Source: Saccharofermentans sp. (GTDB taxonomy: Bacteria > Bacillota > Clostridia > Saccharofermentanales > Saccharofermentanaceae). Taken from it: a stretch of DNA of 64,000 nucleotides. The stretch is from contig JAKSRD010000004.1 in NCBI GenBank assembly GCA_024403795.1, forward strand, positions 1-64,000. Reading direction: 5' to 3'. A program made the position numbers and the translations under genes. The notes under the pieces are model-generated. The model was not told where the DNA came from and made no database searches. It worked only from the letters and a program-made list of their open reading frames with translations. Below are positions 49,036 to 58,590 of this stretch, piece by piece; the stretch's first letter is position 1; the number at the start of each line of letters is the position of its first letter.

Positions 49036-51327
49036 ATGATCTACACAAGAAAACCTTATCAGATCGATTTCGTTTATTATGAAGAGAATACTCTCAAGAT
49101 CGGCTGTGAATGCCAGGAGTATTCAGAAGCCCTTACCGGCGGAAAAGCCGCTTTCAAAAGTGCAAAGGGAAGAATAACCGTAACTGTCTTCTCACCTGCT
49201 AACGACGTTATTACCATAAAAGCCACCAATCACCAGACAGAACCTCGTTCCAAGGGATCGGCTACCGTCAAATTGGATCCTACTACAGCAGGATCACTTG
49301 AAGATAAAGGTGATTACCTTGCCTTCAAGAGCGGACATCTTGAAGCGCGCATAAACAAGACAACCTTCTCGATCAAATATTTCTACTGCGATAAGGAACT
49401 CTGCAAGCAGAGCGTTAACATGCCGATCTTCTACAAGACAGATTCCGGTTCAGAGAACTTCTGCACTGTCTCATCCAATGCCAGATCCGGTGCTTCATTT
49501 GATCTTGAAGCAAGAGAGCTTGTCTACGGATTAGGCTGTGCCGGTGCATCAGTTGTCCGTAACGGACAGAAGATCAAGTGCAATGCTTTTGAAAGCAGAT
49601 CTAATACTTCTTTTATCCCGTTTGTTCTGTCAGATTCTAAGTATGGTCTGTTTATCAACACAAACCGTCCGGTAACCGTTTCTGTCGGTTCTGACAGCGG
49701 AAGGATCACATTCGAAGCTGAAGACGAAGAGATCGAATACAGTGTTATCGCCGGTGACACTTCGATCGGAATACTCGAACTGTTCAGCCAGCTTAACGGA
49801 CGCACTCCCGTGCTTCCTTATTCTGACGGCGGTATATCGATTGCTCTTAACGACAACTATTCACTGACAGCACAGGAGATACTTGATGCCCTTAGGAATG
49901 CCTACAATTCCGGAATAAATGTCTCGGAGATCTGGCTCGGAAATTCCTGGCATCCCGACTACGCTCCCTACGGCTTTACATGGGATACCGTCAGATTCCC
50001 TGATCCTTCAGGTTTTGTCAGACAGGCAGCCGAACTCGGAGTCAAGATCGGAATATCCGTTAACCCTTTCATTTCCGAGAGAGCACCTGCGTATTCCGAG
50101 CTCCTTGATATCGGTTACTTCATCTCATTCCCGGACGGAAGAACGGTTCTCTGCGATGCCGACAAGGGCGGAGTAGCACTTCTCGATCTGAACAAACCCG
50201 AAGCAAGAAGCTGGTTGATAAATGCATGTTCGACTCTTGCAAGAGACGGCTTCAATATTTTCGAGTCCAACTTCACGCATTCCATTTCCGATATCTTCGA
50301 GCAGGCATCCGGAAAGAAGAACTATCTGATGAATTATTCTTCTTTCCTCAATTCCGCACTCAGTGACATATCTGAACGTGAGCGCGGAAGACTCGGCTCT
50401 CTGGTAATCGCGGATACGATCTGCTCCGGTGATCAGGATTCACCGTTCAGCAGCATCTACAGTAAGCTTCCTCCGGAGTATCCCGACCTCAGTTCAGCCG
50501 TTAAGAGCGCCATCTCATACGGTCTCACAGGATTTGGCGGGATCAACATCGACATTCCCGAGAAGTCGATCACCGATCCCGGACTTTTCGAGCGCTGGAT
50601 AGCATTTGCCACTTATACTCCTCACGTCAGATTCTGCGGCACACTCAAGCTTTTGGAAGACACTGTTCTGATCAATTCACTGAAGTCTTTCTGCGCGATC
50701 AGGAACGTACTTGCGCCGTATATCTACTCCTGTCTCTGCGAGAATACGAACTACGGAACACCGGTCATCCGCGCACTTCCTTTGGAGTTTGCAGGAGATC
50801 CCGCAGGTGCATCCTTTGATACGGAATACCTGCTCGGTAATTCGCTTCTCATTGCACCGGTCATCACGGCCAATGAGACAATGAGAGTTTATCTCCCGGC
50901 AGGCATTTGGACAGACTTCATGACACATGAGAAGATCCAGGGACCGCGTTATATCTCACGTAAATCCGTGCCTTCGGCAATGCCCGTCTATGCACGCCCG
51001 AATTCCATCATTCCCACAAGAACGCCGGATTCAACCGCCGGCATCGGATCGCTCGACAACCTCACCTTCACGTGTTTCGGACTCAGTGCCGGTAATACTG
51101 CCGCATGTGAAGTCTTCGCAGACGGCGGACAGGGATCCGGCATTATTACGGCTGAATATGAAGGCAATAAGATCATCGTCCGCACCAAGAATCTCGGCGG
51201 TACAAAGCATCTTGTCCTCTCAGGCATCTTAAATGTAGTAGGATTGTCCGAATCGATCCCGGAAAAACTCAGCTACGGAACAACGATCGAATTCACGAGC
51301 AACGAGCTTGTTATTACCTTAGGTTAA
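49036..51327 (+). CDS. GH31-like glycosidase relative with altered nucleophile region
   Basis: A 763-residue protein matching the alpha-glucosidase/alpha-xylosidase family GH31 along its whole length: an N-terminal beta domain, then a catalytic barrel (about 275-590) with IWLGNSWHPDYAPYGFTWD and KFPDP-like RFPDPSGF, and C-terminal beta domains. The acid/base region ADTICSGDQDSP keeps an SGD Asp. At the nucleophile, where the family has DGFKTDFGE, this protein reads DGFNIFESNF, so the Asp is replaced by Phe and only a nearby Glu could act. No signal peptide. The start at 49036 has AGGAG 6 bases upstream. Stop overlaps that of the convergent hydrolase gene by 3 bases. Confidence 0.7.
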   Translation: MIYTRKPYQIDFVYYEENTLKIGCECQEYSEALTGGKAAFKSAKGRITVTVFSPANDVITIKATNHQTEPRSKGSATVKLDPTTAGSLEDKGDYLAFKSGHLEARINKTTFSIKYFYCDKELCKQSVNMPIFYKTDSGSENFCTVSSNARSGASFDLEARELVYGLGCAGASVVRNGQKIKCNAFESRSNTSFIPFVLSDSKYGLFINTNRPVTVSVGSDSGRITFEAEDEEIEYSVIAGDTSIGILELFSQLNGRTPVLPYSDGGISIALNDNYSLTAQEILDALRNAYNSGINVSEIWLGNSWHPDYAPYGFTWDTVRFPDPSGFVRQAAELGVKIGISVNPFISERAPAYSELLDIGYFISFPDGRTVLCDADKGGVALLDLNKPEARSWLINACSTLARDGFNIFESNFTHSISDIFEQASGKKNYLMNYSSFLNSALSDISERERGRLGSLVIADTICSGDQDSPFSSIYSKLPPEYPDLSSAVKSAISYGLTGFGGINIDIPEKSITDPGLFERWIAFATYTPHVRFCGTLKLLEDTVLINSLKSFCAIRNVLAPYIYSCLCENTNYGTPVIRALPLEFAGDPAGASFDTEYLLGNSLLIAPVITANETMRVYLPAGIWTDFMTHEKIQGPRYISRKSVPSAMPVYARPNSIIPTRTPDSTAGIGSLDNLTFTCFGLSAGNTAACEVFADGGQGSGIITAEYEGNKIIVRTKNLGGTKHLVLSGILNVVGLSESIPEKLSYGTTIEFTSNELVITLG

Positions 51328-52283
51328 AGAAGACTCTTATAGAACGCCGCGAGATCCGCGAAGAATTCTTTCTTCACGGGCTCGTTGTGTATCTCGTGGC
51401 GGTACGGTCCGTAATTCTTGGAACTTACGTCCGCTCCGCATTCTTTCATGAGAGCAATGACCTTCTCGACACCTTTGCCGTAACCTCCCACGGGATCTTC
51501 GCTTCCGTATGTGAACATACACGGCTTGGATGACAGATCCTCAAATGCTTTCCTGCCGTTCATGAAAGTGATCAGATTGAACAGCGTCCTGAAGCCGTCG
51601 TTGGTGAAAGTAAATCCGCACAACGGATCATCAAGATATGCTTTTACGACCTTATCGTCTGAAGATATCCAGTCACATCCGCTCTTGGGATGCGGTATAC
51701 GCTTGCAATATGTGCCGAATGCCATGATCTTGAGGAAACGATTCTTCTTCATCTTACCGCCGAATGCGCAAGCGGTCTTCGCAAAGAAATTACCGATGCC
51801 GACTGCAGGATTAGGTCCCATGGTCGACGCGAAAACATACCCGTCAAAGCTCTCGTTATATTCCGGAGTAGAGTATATGGCTCTGACTACGAACGATCCC
51901 ATCGAATGGCCGAAGATAAAATACTTCAAATCATCTTTGCCGAAGCGTTCTTCGGCAAGCTCATGTAACCTGTATTCATCTTTCAACAGGAGCTCAAGAC
52001 CATTCTTCTGCCCGCCGTAATACCCCTTAGGAAATCCCGCTTCTTTATTAAGCTTATAGGTCTCTCCGTGTCCGGGCATATCCATTCCGCAAACATGGAA
52101 GCCCTCATCGTTGAAGTGCGCTATCATCTCCTCGAAGCGGCTCAGGAACTCAGCCATGCCGTGACATATCTGGATAACACCCTTGATCTCGGGAGCTGAT
52201 GAAGGATAGAAGAATCCGGCGATCTTATATCCTTGTTCTATAGAGCTGTCGAAACCGATCCTCTCCGGAATAAGCAGTGCCAT
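51324..52283 (-). CDS. Alpha/beta hydrolase, monoacylglycerol lipase-like
   Basis: A 319-residue cytoplasmic serine hydrolase. The oxyanion region is QICHGMAEF near residue 42, the nucleophile elbow is FGHSMGSF near 120, an Asp (TYGSEDPVGGYGKG near 257) and a His near 293 (YRHEIHNEP) complete the triad. This order and the HEIHNE ending match the lysophospholipase/monoacylglycerol lipase group. The start at 52283 has GGGAGG 7 bases upstream. The substrate, probably a short or medium lipid ester, is not determined. Confidence 0.82.
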   Translation of the reverse strand: MALLIPERIGFDSSIEQGYKIAGFFYPSSAPEIKGVIQICHGMAEFLSRFEEMIAHFNDEGFHVCGMDMPGHGETYKLNKEAGFPKGYYGGQKNGLELLLKDEYRLHELAEERFGKDDLKYFIFGHSMGSFVVRAIYSTPEYNESFDGYVFASTMGPNPAVGIGNFFAKTACAFGGKMKKNRFLKIMAFGTYCKRIPHPKSGCDWISSDDKVVKAYLDDPLCGFTFTNDGFRTLFNLITFMNGRKAFEDLSSKPCMFTYGSEDPVGGYGKGVEKVIALMKECGADVSSKNYGPYRHEIHNEPVKKEFFADLAAFYKSLL

Positions 52284-52341
52284 CGGCGGATCCTCCCTGA
52301 TCAAAAACTTTCCGTTATTCTATCACCTTTACCGCACGAAT

Positions 52342-52390
52342 AAAAAAAGAGCTGCCCCGAAGTGACATAAGCCACCGTCGGGACAGCTCC
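52342..52390 (-). terminator. Terminator of the PGK-TPI gene
   Basis: On the minus strand GGGAGCTGTCCCGA pairs with TCGGGGCAGCTC (one wobble) around a long loop that has its own partial stem, followed by seven T. It lies 28 bases after the stop. Confidence 0.8.
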
Positions 52391-52417
52391 CATAAAACTC
52401 TTTACTTGATCAGTAAA

Positions 52418-54367
52418 TTAAGCGTTGCAGATAACTGAGAAGTCCTCAGCCTTGAGTGAAGCACCGCCTACGAGTCCGCCGTTGATGTCCTTCTGAGAGA
52501 AGAGACCGGCAGCGTTCTTAGCGTTGCAAGAACCGCCGTACTGGATCGTGATAGCCTCAGCGCACTTAGGGCAATAGAGTTCAGCGATAACGCCTCTGAT
52601 GAATGCGCAAACTTCCTCAGCCTGCTCGTCAGTAGCTGTCTTGCCTGTGCCGATAGCCCAGATAGGTTCATAAGCGATCGTGATCTGGCAGAGCTTTGAA
52701 GCAGGAATATCCTTGAAAGCGCCAACGATCTGACCCTTGATCCAATCGAATGTCTCGCCTGCTTCACGCTGAGCAAGAGACTCACCGCAGCAGATGATAG
52801 GTCTTACTCCGTACTTGAGGAGAGCGTGAGCCTTCTTATTAACAGTCTCATCAGTCTCAGCATTGTACTCACGACGCTCTGAGTGACCGATGATGCAGTA
52901 ATTTACACCCATCTTAGCAAGCCAGAGAGGTGAGATCTCGCCTGTGAAAGCACCCTTCTCTTCGAAGTGGCAGTTCTGAGCAGCGATCTTGATGTTTGTG
53001 TATGCAGCAGCATCAACTGCAGCAGCAAGAGCTGTAGCAGGAACGCCGAGAGCGATTCTGTGCTCAGCATTCTTAACGAGGGGCTTGAGCTCTTCGATAA
53101 GCTTAACTGCATCAGCAGGGATACCGCAGTTCATCTTCCAGTTGCCTGCAGCAAAGATTCTGCCGATCTTCTTGTCGTTGAGGCAATCGATACCGGGAAG
53201 AACCTTACCCTCGATGTACTCGAGAGAAGCGCCGCCGCCTGTAGAGATGTGTGTTACCTTATCAGCGAAGCCGAGCTTCTCGATAGCAGCTGCGGAATCA
53301 CCGCCGCCGATGATGGATGTGCAGTCTGCGTCAGCGATAGCCTGAGCGATAGCCTTTGTACCAACTGCGAACTTCTCGAACTCGAATACGCCTGCAGGAC
53401 CATTCCAGATAACTGTCTTAGCGCTCTTGATAGCGTCAGAGAAGTTAGCGATTGTCTCAGGTCCGATGTCGAGACCCTGCCAACCGTCAGGGATCTCCAT
53501 TGTAGGAACTACCTTGCTGTTAGCGTTTGCATCGAATGCATCAGCAACAACTGTATCTGTAGGAAGAAGGAGCTTAACGCCCTTCTCTTCAGCCTTAGCG
53601 AGGATCTCCTTAGCGAGGTCAACCTTGTCAGCTTCGAAGAGGGAATCACCGATCGAACCACCCTGTGCTCCGATGAATGTATAAGCCATACCACCGCCGA
53701 TGATGATGGTGTCAGCCTTGTCCAAAAGGTTTGTGATAACGCCGATCTTGTCGGAAACCTTAGCTCCGCCGAGAATAGCAACGAACGGTCTTGCCGGATT
53801 GTCGAGTGCACCGCCGATGAAGTCTATCTCCTTCTTGATGAGGTAGCCGCAAGCGGAAGGAAGGAAGTTAGCGAGACCTGCTGTTGAAGCATGAGCACGG
53901 TGAGCTGTACCGAATGCATCGTTTACATAGAGGTCAGCCATAGAAGCGAGCTCAGCAGCGAACTTAGGATCGTTCTTTGTCTCTTCCTTGTGGAAACGAA
54001 CGTTCTCGAGCATAAGGATCTCGCCGTCCTTAAGGGCAGCTGCCTTAGCCTTTGCATCTTCACCGATAACGTCAGCAGCAAGAGTAACGGGCTTGCCGAT
54101 AAGCTCAGCAAGACGATCTGCTGCAGGCTTCATAGAGAACTTAGCCTCAGGTCCGTTCTTCGGGCGGCCGAGGTGTGATACGAGGATAACCTTCGCATTG
54201 TTGTCTACGAGATACTTGATCGTAGGAAGAGCACCCTTGATACGCTTGTCGTCTGTGATCTTTGTGCCTGTTTCCTTGTCGAGCGGTACGTTAAAGTCAA
54301 CACGGACTATAACTCTCTTGCCGGCTACGTCTAAATCTTCGACGCTTTTCTTGTCATACATTGCCAT
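52418..54367 (-). CDS. pgk-tpi: Phosphoglycerate kinase-triosephosphate isomerase fusion
   Basis: A 649-residue glycolytic fusion. Residues 1-400 are phosphoglycerate kinase: RVDFNVPLD near 22, SHLGRPKNG near 63, and the nucleotide loop [13 protein letters not shown] near 350. Residues about 403-649 are triosephosphate isomerase: GNWKMN with the Lys near 409, IIGHSERR with the catalytic His near 495, [10 protein letters not shown] with the catalytic Glu near 567, and the phosphate loop YGGS. Both active sites look complete, so the protein should catalyse two non-consecutive glycolytic steps. The best known such fusion is in Thermotoga. AGGAG lies 9 bases before the ATG. The start codon at 54361 is a less likely alternative. 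Confidence 0.95.
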   Translation of the reverse strand: MAMYDKKSVEDLDVAGKRVIVRVDFNVPLDKETGTKITDDKRIKGALPTIKYLVDNNAKVILVSHLGRPKNGPEAKFSMKPAADRLAELIGKPVTLAADVIGEDAKAKAAALKDGEILMLENVRFHKEETKNDPKFAAELASMADLYVNDAFGTAHRAHASTAGLANFLPSACGYLIKKEIDFIGGALDNPARPFVAILGGAKVSDKIGVITNLLDKADTIIIGGGMAYTFIGAQGGSIGDSLFEADKVDLAKEILAKAEEKGVKLLLPTDTVVADAFDANANSKVVPTMEIPDGWQGLDIGPETIANFSDAIKSAKTVIWNGPAGVFEFEKFAVGTKAIAQAIADADCTSIIGGGDSAAAIEKLGFADKVTHISTGGGASLEYIEGKVLPGIDCLNDKKIGRIFAAGNWKMNCGIPADAVKLIEELKPLVKNAEHRIALGVPATALAAAVDAAAYTNIKIAAQNCHFEEKGAFTGEISPLWLAKMGVNYCIIGHSERREYNAETDETVNKKAHALLKYGVRPIICCGESLAQREAGETFDWIKGQIVGAFKDIPASKLCQITIAYEPIWAIGTGKTATDEQAEEVCAFIRGVIAELYCPKCAEAITIQYGGSCNAKNAAGLFSQKDINGGLVGGASLKAEDFSVICNA

Positions 54368-54452
54368 GGATTGTCACACTCCTAAAAATATATTTTTGGT
54401 GTTTTACACTAACTCGAAAATTATACTATCTTCGGGCCGTATATTAAAGCAA

Positions 54453-54497
54453 TAAAAAAGGTGAGTTTGAAGAATAATCCTCCAAACCCACCGTTTT
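54453..54497 (-). terminator. Terminator between the acyltransferase and PGK-TPI genes
   Basis: On the minus strand GGTGGGTTTG pairs with CAAACTCACC (one wobble), then six T. A T-run (GTTTTTG) on the other side means it could also stop plus-strand transcription. Confidence 0.75.
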
Positions 54498-54522
54498 TGT
54501 CCTATTAACGCAGTAGTGAAAA

Positions 54523-55851
54523 TTACTTCCCTGCAAGAATCGTTATGATCTCGTGGATCTTGAATACCTTCTGACCGTCCACGTAGAACCTGTAGAGCTC
54601 TCCGTCCTTGTCGTAGATCTCAAAATGCTTGCCGTAGGAAGCAACAAGTCCCTTCAGCTTATCGATCTCGAAGACCTTGGTCTCAAGGGGCGCATTCGGA
54701 TCAAGCTTTCTGTCCTTATACTTGGATATCGGCTTGCCCTTCTTGTAAGGAATGCCCTCTTCGGCGGGACAATCGGTTCCGACATAGATCAGTTCCTTAT
54801 CAGTTATGGTGATCCTGCCCTTGCCTGTTTTCGCGAAGGTAAACCTGTCGAAAACCTTATAAAGATCAGCATTCATCTCCATCTTGAATCCGCCGGTCTT
54901 AAGTTGCTCTGCAATAAGCCCCTTCTCCCATTCAGCCCACTTGTGCAGGTCATCAAAGACCACACACTGGGGATCAGCCTTCTCGATAAGACCCGTGGGC
55001 AGATATCTTGCGGCATTACCGCAGTTGGTGCACTGTATCATGTCGTGCTTACCTGAATCCATGTACTGCATCGTATATTCGGAATTGCACTTCGGGCAGG
55101 CATATGCGATGTTCTGAAGACCGGAAGCAAGCTTTCTGCTCTTAAAGGTCCTCGGATTCTCTCTGATCCAGTCATTCTCGTTGTAATCGATACCGTCAAG
55201 GATCTTCTGCTGAAGATCTTCAAGTGATGTCTCGGCTACCTCATCAGAGTAGATCTTTCTGACGAACTCGGCACTGATCCTTCCCCTGCGTCTGCCGGAT
55301 CTTGACCATCTCGGCCAAGCCATGTAAGCACCGTGAATGTGTGCGATATATATGGATGCATTTGTCTTCTTGGCAAGTCTTGCGACACCGTCATCGAAAA
55401 CAACGGACTTACCGTCTACGTGTCTTGTTGCTTCAGGATAGATGATAAGGATGCCGTTACGCTTCATGACACGCATCATGGCCTTAACTGCAGCAGTATC
55501 AACAACGAATTGCTTCTTCGGAATGGCACCTCCGAGCTTGAACCAATGGCCCCACCCCTTGGCTCTGAATACGAACTCGCCCGTAACAAAGTTTGCAGGT
55601 CTCGCCTTAGTCAGACGGTTGATTACCATGGGATCCAGATAGGATTCGTGATTAGCAACGACGATTATCGGGCCTTCGTGCTTAACAAATTCCATATCAG
55701 GCTTGACCCTGATATTGGCAATAGCACAAACCAACGGCACTATAATATGGGAACCGACAAATCCAAACCAGAACTTACTCGGAACACAACCTATGTCATA
55801 CTCACGCGGCGCCTTAGAACGGGAAGCCGCATTGCTCGGTTTATCCTGCAT
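54523..55851 (-). CDS. 1-acylglycerol-3-phosphate acyltransferase-like protein with zinc-ribbon tail
   Basis: A 442-residue protein. Residues about 15-215 form a PlsC-type acyltransferase: VANHESYLD near 63 (His-x4-Asp catalytic pair) and YPEATRHVD near 135 in the position of the EGTR block, with the preceding hydrophobic segment a probable membrane anchor. Added to this is a C-terminal half not found in ordinary PlsC: a zinc ribbon (CPKCNSEY and CTNCG, about 250-275) and a beta-rich end domain (about 340-442, GRITITDKELIYVG, YRFYVDGQKVFKIHEI) like small PH-type or bacterial-PH folds. Start at 55851 has GGAGAGTG 6 bases upstream. It lies 37 bases after clpC, and may share its transcript. Confidence 0.8.
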   Translation of the reverse strand: MQDKPSNAASRSKAPREYDIGCVPSKFWFGFVGSHIIVPLVCAIANIRVKPDMEFVKHEGPIIVVANHESYLDPMVINRLTKARPANFVTGEFVFRAKGWGHWFKLGGAIPKKQFVVDTAAVKAMMRVMKRNGILIIYPEATRHVDGKSVVFDDGVARLAKKTNASIYIAHIHGAYMAWPRWSRSGRRRGRISAEFVRKIYSDEVAETSLEDLQQKILDGIDYNENDWIRENPRTFKSRKLASGLQNIAYACPKCNSEYTMQYMDSGKHDMIQCTNCGNAARYLPTGLIEKADPQCVVFDDLHKWAEWEKGLIAEQLKTGGFKMEMNADLYKVFDRFTFAKTGKGRITITDKELIYVGTDCPAEEGIPYKKGKPISKYKDRKLDPNAPLETKVFEIDKLKGLVASYGKHFEIYDKDGELYRFYVDGQKVFKIHEIITILAGK

Positions 55852-55908
55852 AATCACTCTCCGATATATCAAACATTACTGATAGCCTGTGTATTATACA
55901 ACATTTCA

Positions 55909-58590
55909 TCAGTTGCTGCTCGCGGTCTCGTTCACTTTCGGATCGATCGCAACTTCAAGTTCACCGCCGTCTCTGATGATGATGACCTTTCCGTCTTCTG
56001 CCGCACTTCCGGGTGCCAGGAGCGCATCGGGATCATTCGTCTCAACGGCGTCAATTATCGCAAGGTGTCCCGGCTTTACGATGCCGTCAAGCATGGCTTC
56101 AGAGAAACGGTCTTCAACCATAGATGTAATGACTCTTCTGAGAGGTCTTGCACCATACTGCGGATCGTAACCCTTCTTCGCAAGAAGCTCCTTGGCACTG
56201 TCGGTAAGCTCGATCTCCATGCCGAGATCTCTGATCCTCTTGGCAAATGACTTCATAAGGATGTCAACGATCTGAATAAGCGAATCCTTGCCGAGCATAC
56301 GGAAGAAAATAATGTCATCCACACGGTTAACGAACTCGGGAGAGAACGTCTTCTTAAGCTCGTCGATAACGACCTTCTTGGCTTCATCGTAAGACTTTCC
56401 GCCATAGAGTCCCTCTCTTGAGAGCTCGTCCTTATCACTGTCATCCGCAACTGCAAATCCGATCCTGCGTCCTTCGGCTCCGGTAAGCATCCTTGCACCG
56501 ATGTTGGAGGTCATGATGATGATAGTGTTTCTGAAGTCGACCGTTCTGCCGTGACCGTCGGTAAGACGGCCGTCATCCAATGCCTGGAGCATCGTGTTGA
56601 ATATCTCGGGATGTGCTTTCTCGATCTCGTCGAAGAGTACTACGGAGTAAGGATGTCTCCTTACGGCTTCCGTAAGCTGTCCGCCCTCATCATATCCGAC
56701 ATATCCCGGAGGCGCACCGATAAGTCTGGAGACATCGTGCTTCTCCATGTATTCGGACATGTCGATCCTGACAAGCGCGCTCTCATTGCCGAACATGACT
56801 TCGGCGAGTGCCTTTGCAAGTTCAGTCTTACCGACTCCGGTCGTGCCGAGGAAGATGAATGAACCGGAAGGTCTCTTCTCGTCCTTAAGTCCCAGTCTGC
56901 CTCTGCGGATCGCCTTAGCGATCGTATGAACAGCCTCGTCCTGACCGATGACTCTCTTAGTGAGCTCAGCTTCAAGATTCTTAAGCTTATCGGCATCAGA
57001 TTCCGTGATCTTTGTTACGGGGATTCCCGTCCACTTTGCAAGAACGACCGCAACATCATCAACAGTCAGAGCTCCGGTATATCCGTTATCATCAGGCTTG
57101 ACCTTATCCTGAAGAAGTGAGAGTCTCTCCTTGAGTTTCTCACCTTCTTCTTTGAGTGTCTGGGCAGCTTCGAAATCCTGGCTGTCAACCGCAGCCTTCT
57201 TCTTCTCGTTGATTTCGTTTATCTGCTTCTCCAGATCATTCTTGACCTTTGAATCGGCGTAGTTGATCCTCTTCGCGGCAGCAGCCTCATCGATAAGGTC
57301 GATGGCCTTATCCGGAAGGAATCTGTCAGACACATATCTTGCAGAAAGCCTTACGGAATGCTCAAGCACTTCATCGGGGATATAGACCTTGTGGTGCTCC
57401 TCGTACTTGCCGCGAAGTCCCTTCATGATCAATATCGCATCTTCAACGGAAGGTTCTTCGATAAGGACCTTCTGGAATCTTCTCTCAAGCGCATGATCCT
57501 TCTCGATAAACTTGGTATATTCATCCAGCGTCGTCGCGCCGATGATCTGAAGCTCGTTCTTTGTAAGAAGAGGCTTCATGATGTTGGCTGCATCCATAGA
57601 ACCGCCTGAAGACTCGCCCGCACCTACAAGTGTGTGGATCTCATCAATAAAGAGGATGACATTAGGATCTGCGACAGCTTCATCGAGCATGTTCTTGATC
57701 CTCTCCTCGAATTCGCCTCTGTACTTGGAGCCGGCTACCATAGAACCCATCTCCATGCTGTAGACGACCTTGCCCTTGATGATGTCGGGAACATTATCCT
57801 CGGCGATCCTGAGCGCAAGACCTTCGGCAATCGCTGTCTTACCGACACCCGGATCACCTACAAGGCACGGATTGTTCTTCGTGCGCCTGATGAGGATCTG
57901 CATTACTCTGGAGATCTCCTCCTCGCGTCCGATGACAGGGTCGATCTTGCCCTGCTTTGCAAGCTCGGTAAGGTTCTTGCCGTATTTATCAAGTGTCTTG
58001 TGACCGGATTTGCCGCTCTTCTTCTCGCTGGACCTGCGCTCGCGATCGTCGCGGCTGTTCTCACCGGGAAAGAGATCCGATTCGTCATCGTTTCCGATTC
58101 CGCTCTTACCCTCTTCACGTGCGATCTCCGCCTGTTCATTGAAGACGCTGATTATTCCGTTCCTTATACCCTCAAGATCGCCGCCTGCCGATTCAAGGCA
58201 CTTGAAAATCTCCGGATGATTTGAAACTTTACGTGACATAATGACGAACAACAAATGCTCCGGATTGACAGCTCCCTTGAAGCCTGTCCTTCTGGAAAGT
58301 TCTGCCGCCTGTGCGAATATCCTTCTTACATCGATCCTGAGGCTGGAGAATGCCTTATCGGCAAGTGTCTTCAACACATGATCTTCAAGATCGTATTCGC
58401 TCTCGATCCCCATCTGCTCAACTATAAGTGACAGATCGGGAATATTCTCGCTCAATATCTCTTTTGCATGCGAATCCGTTACGCACAAGGACGCGAAAAG
58501 GATCGTATCGCGGATCAACGCGGCATGCTTCTCATCAGCAATAAGGCTGGCCGTAGCAAGTACTTTTGCCGTATCTTCAGTTATTCTCAT
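55909..58590 (-). CDS. clpC: ATP-dependent Clp protease ATP-binding subunit ClpC
   Basis: An 893-residue Hsp100 unfoldase that feeds proteins to ClpP. Residues 1-150 form the Clp N domain. A linker rich in Lys and Ser follows. The first AAA module has GDPGVGKTA near 245 and an EIHTLVGAG Walker B, then a middle region with a UVR-like helix (KKAAVDSQDFEAAQTLKEE near 455) by which ClpC binds McsB/MecA. The second AAA module has GTTGVGKTE near 582 and a C-terminal end without any tail. The start overlaps mcsB by ATGA. It ends the CtsR-controlled operon. Confidence 0.95.
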   Translation of the reverse strand: MRITEDTAKVLATASLIADEKHAALIRDTILFASLCVTDSHAKEILSENIPDLSLIVEQMGIESEYDLEDHVLKTLADKAFSSLRIDVRRIFAQAAELSRRTGFKGAVNPEHLLFVIMSRKVSNHPEIFKCLESAGGDLEGIRNGIISVFNEQAEIAREEGKSGIGNDDESDLFPGENSRDDRERRSSEKKSGKSGHKTLDKYGKNLTELAKQGKIDPVIGREEEISRVMQILIRRTKNNPCLVGDPGVGKTAIAEGLALRIAEDNVPDIIKGKVVYSMEMGSMVAGSKYRGEFEERIKNMLDEAVADPNVILFIDEIHTLVGAGESSGGSMDAANIMKPLLTKNELQIIGATTLDEYTKFIEKDHALERRFQKVLIEEPSVEDAILIMKGLRGKYEEHHKVYIPDEVLEHSVRLSARYVSDRFLPDKAIDLIDEAAAAKRINYADSKVKNDLEKQINEINEKKKAAVDSQDFEAAQTLKEEGEKLKERLSLLQDKVKPDDNGYTGALTVDDVAVVLAKWTGIPVTKITESDADKLKNLEAELTKRVIGQDEAVHTIAKAIRRGRLGLKDEKRPSGSFIFLGTTGVGKTELAKALAEVMFGNESALVRIDMSEYMEKHDVSRLIGAPPGYVGYDEGGQLTEAVRRHPYSVVLFDEIEKAHPEIFNTMLQALDDGRLTDGHGRTVDFRNTIIIMTSNIGARMLTGAEGRRIGFAVADDSDKDELSREGLYGGKSYDEAKKVVIDELKKTFSPEFVNRVDDIIFFRMLGKDSLIQIVDILMKSFAKRIRDLGMEIELTDSAKELLAKKGYDPQYGARPLRRVITSMVEDRFSEAMLDGIVKPGHLAIIDAVETNDPDALLAPGSAAEDGKVIIIRDGGELEVAIDPKVNETASSN

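Noticed and set aside
52967..53887. 306-residue plus-strand frame opposite PGK-TPI
   Set aside because: The minus-strand gene is certain and highly conserved; the frame has no start signal and a Cys/Ser-rich random composition.
55333..56250. 305-residue plus-strand frame across the acyltransferase and clpC
   Set aside because: It spans the ends of two certain minus-strand genes and shows no domain.
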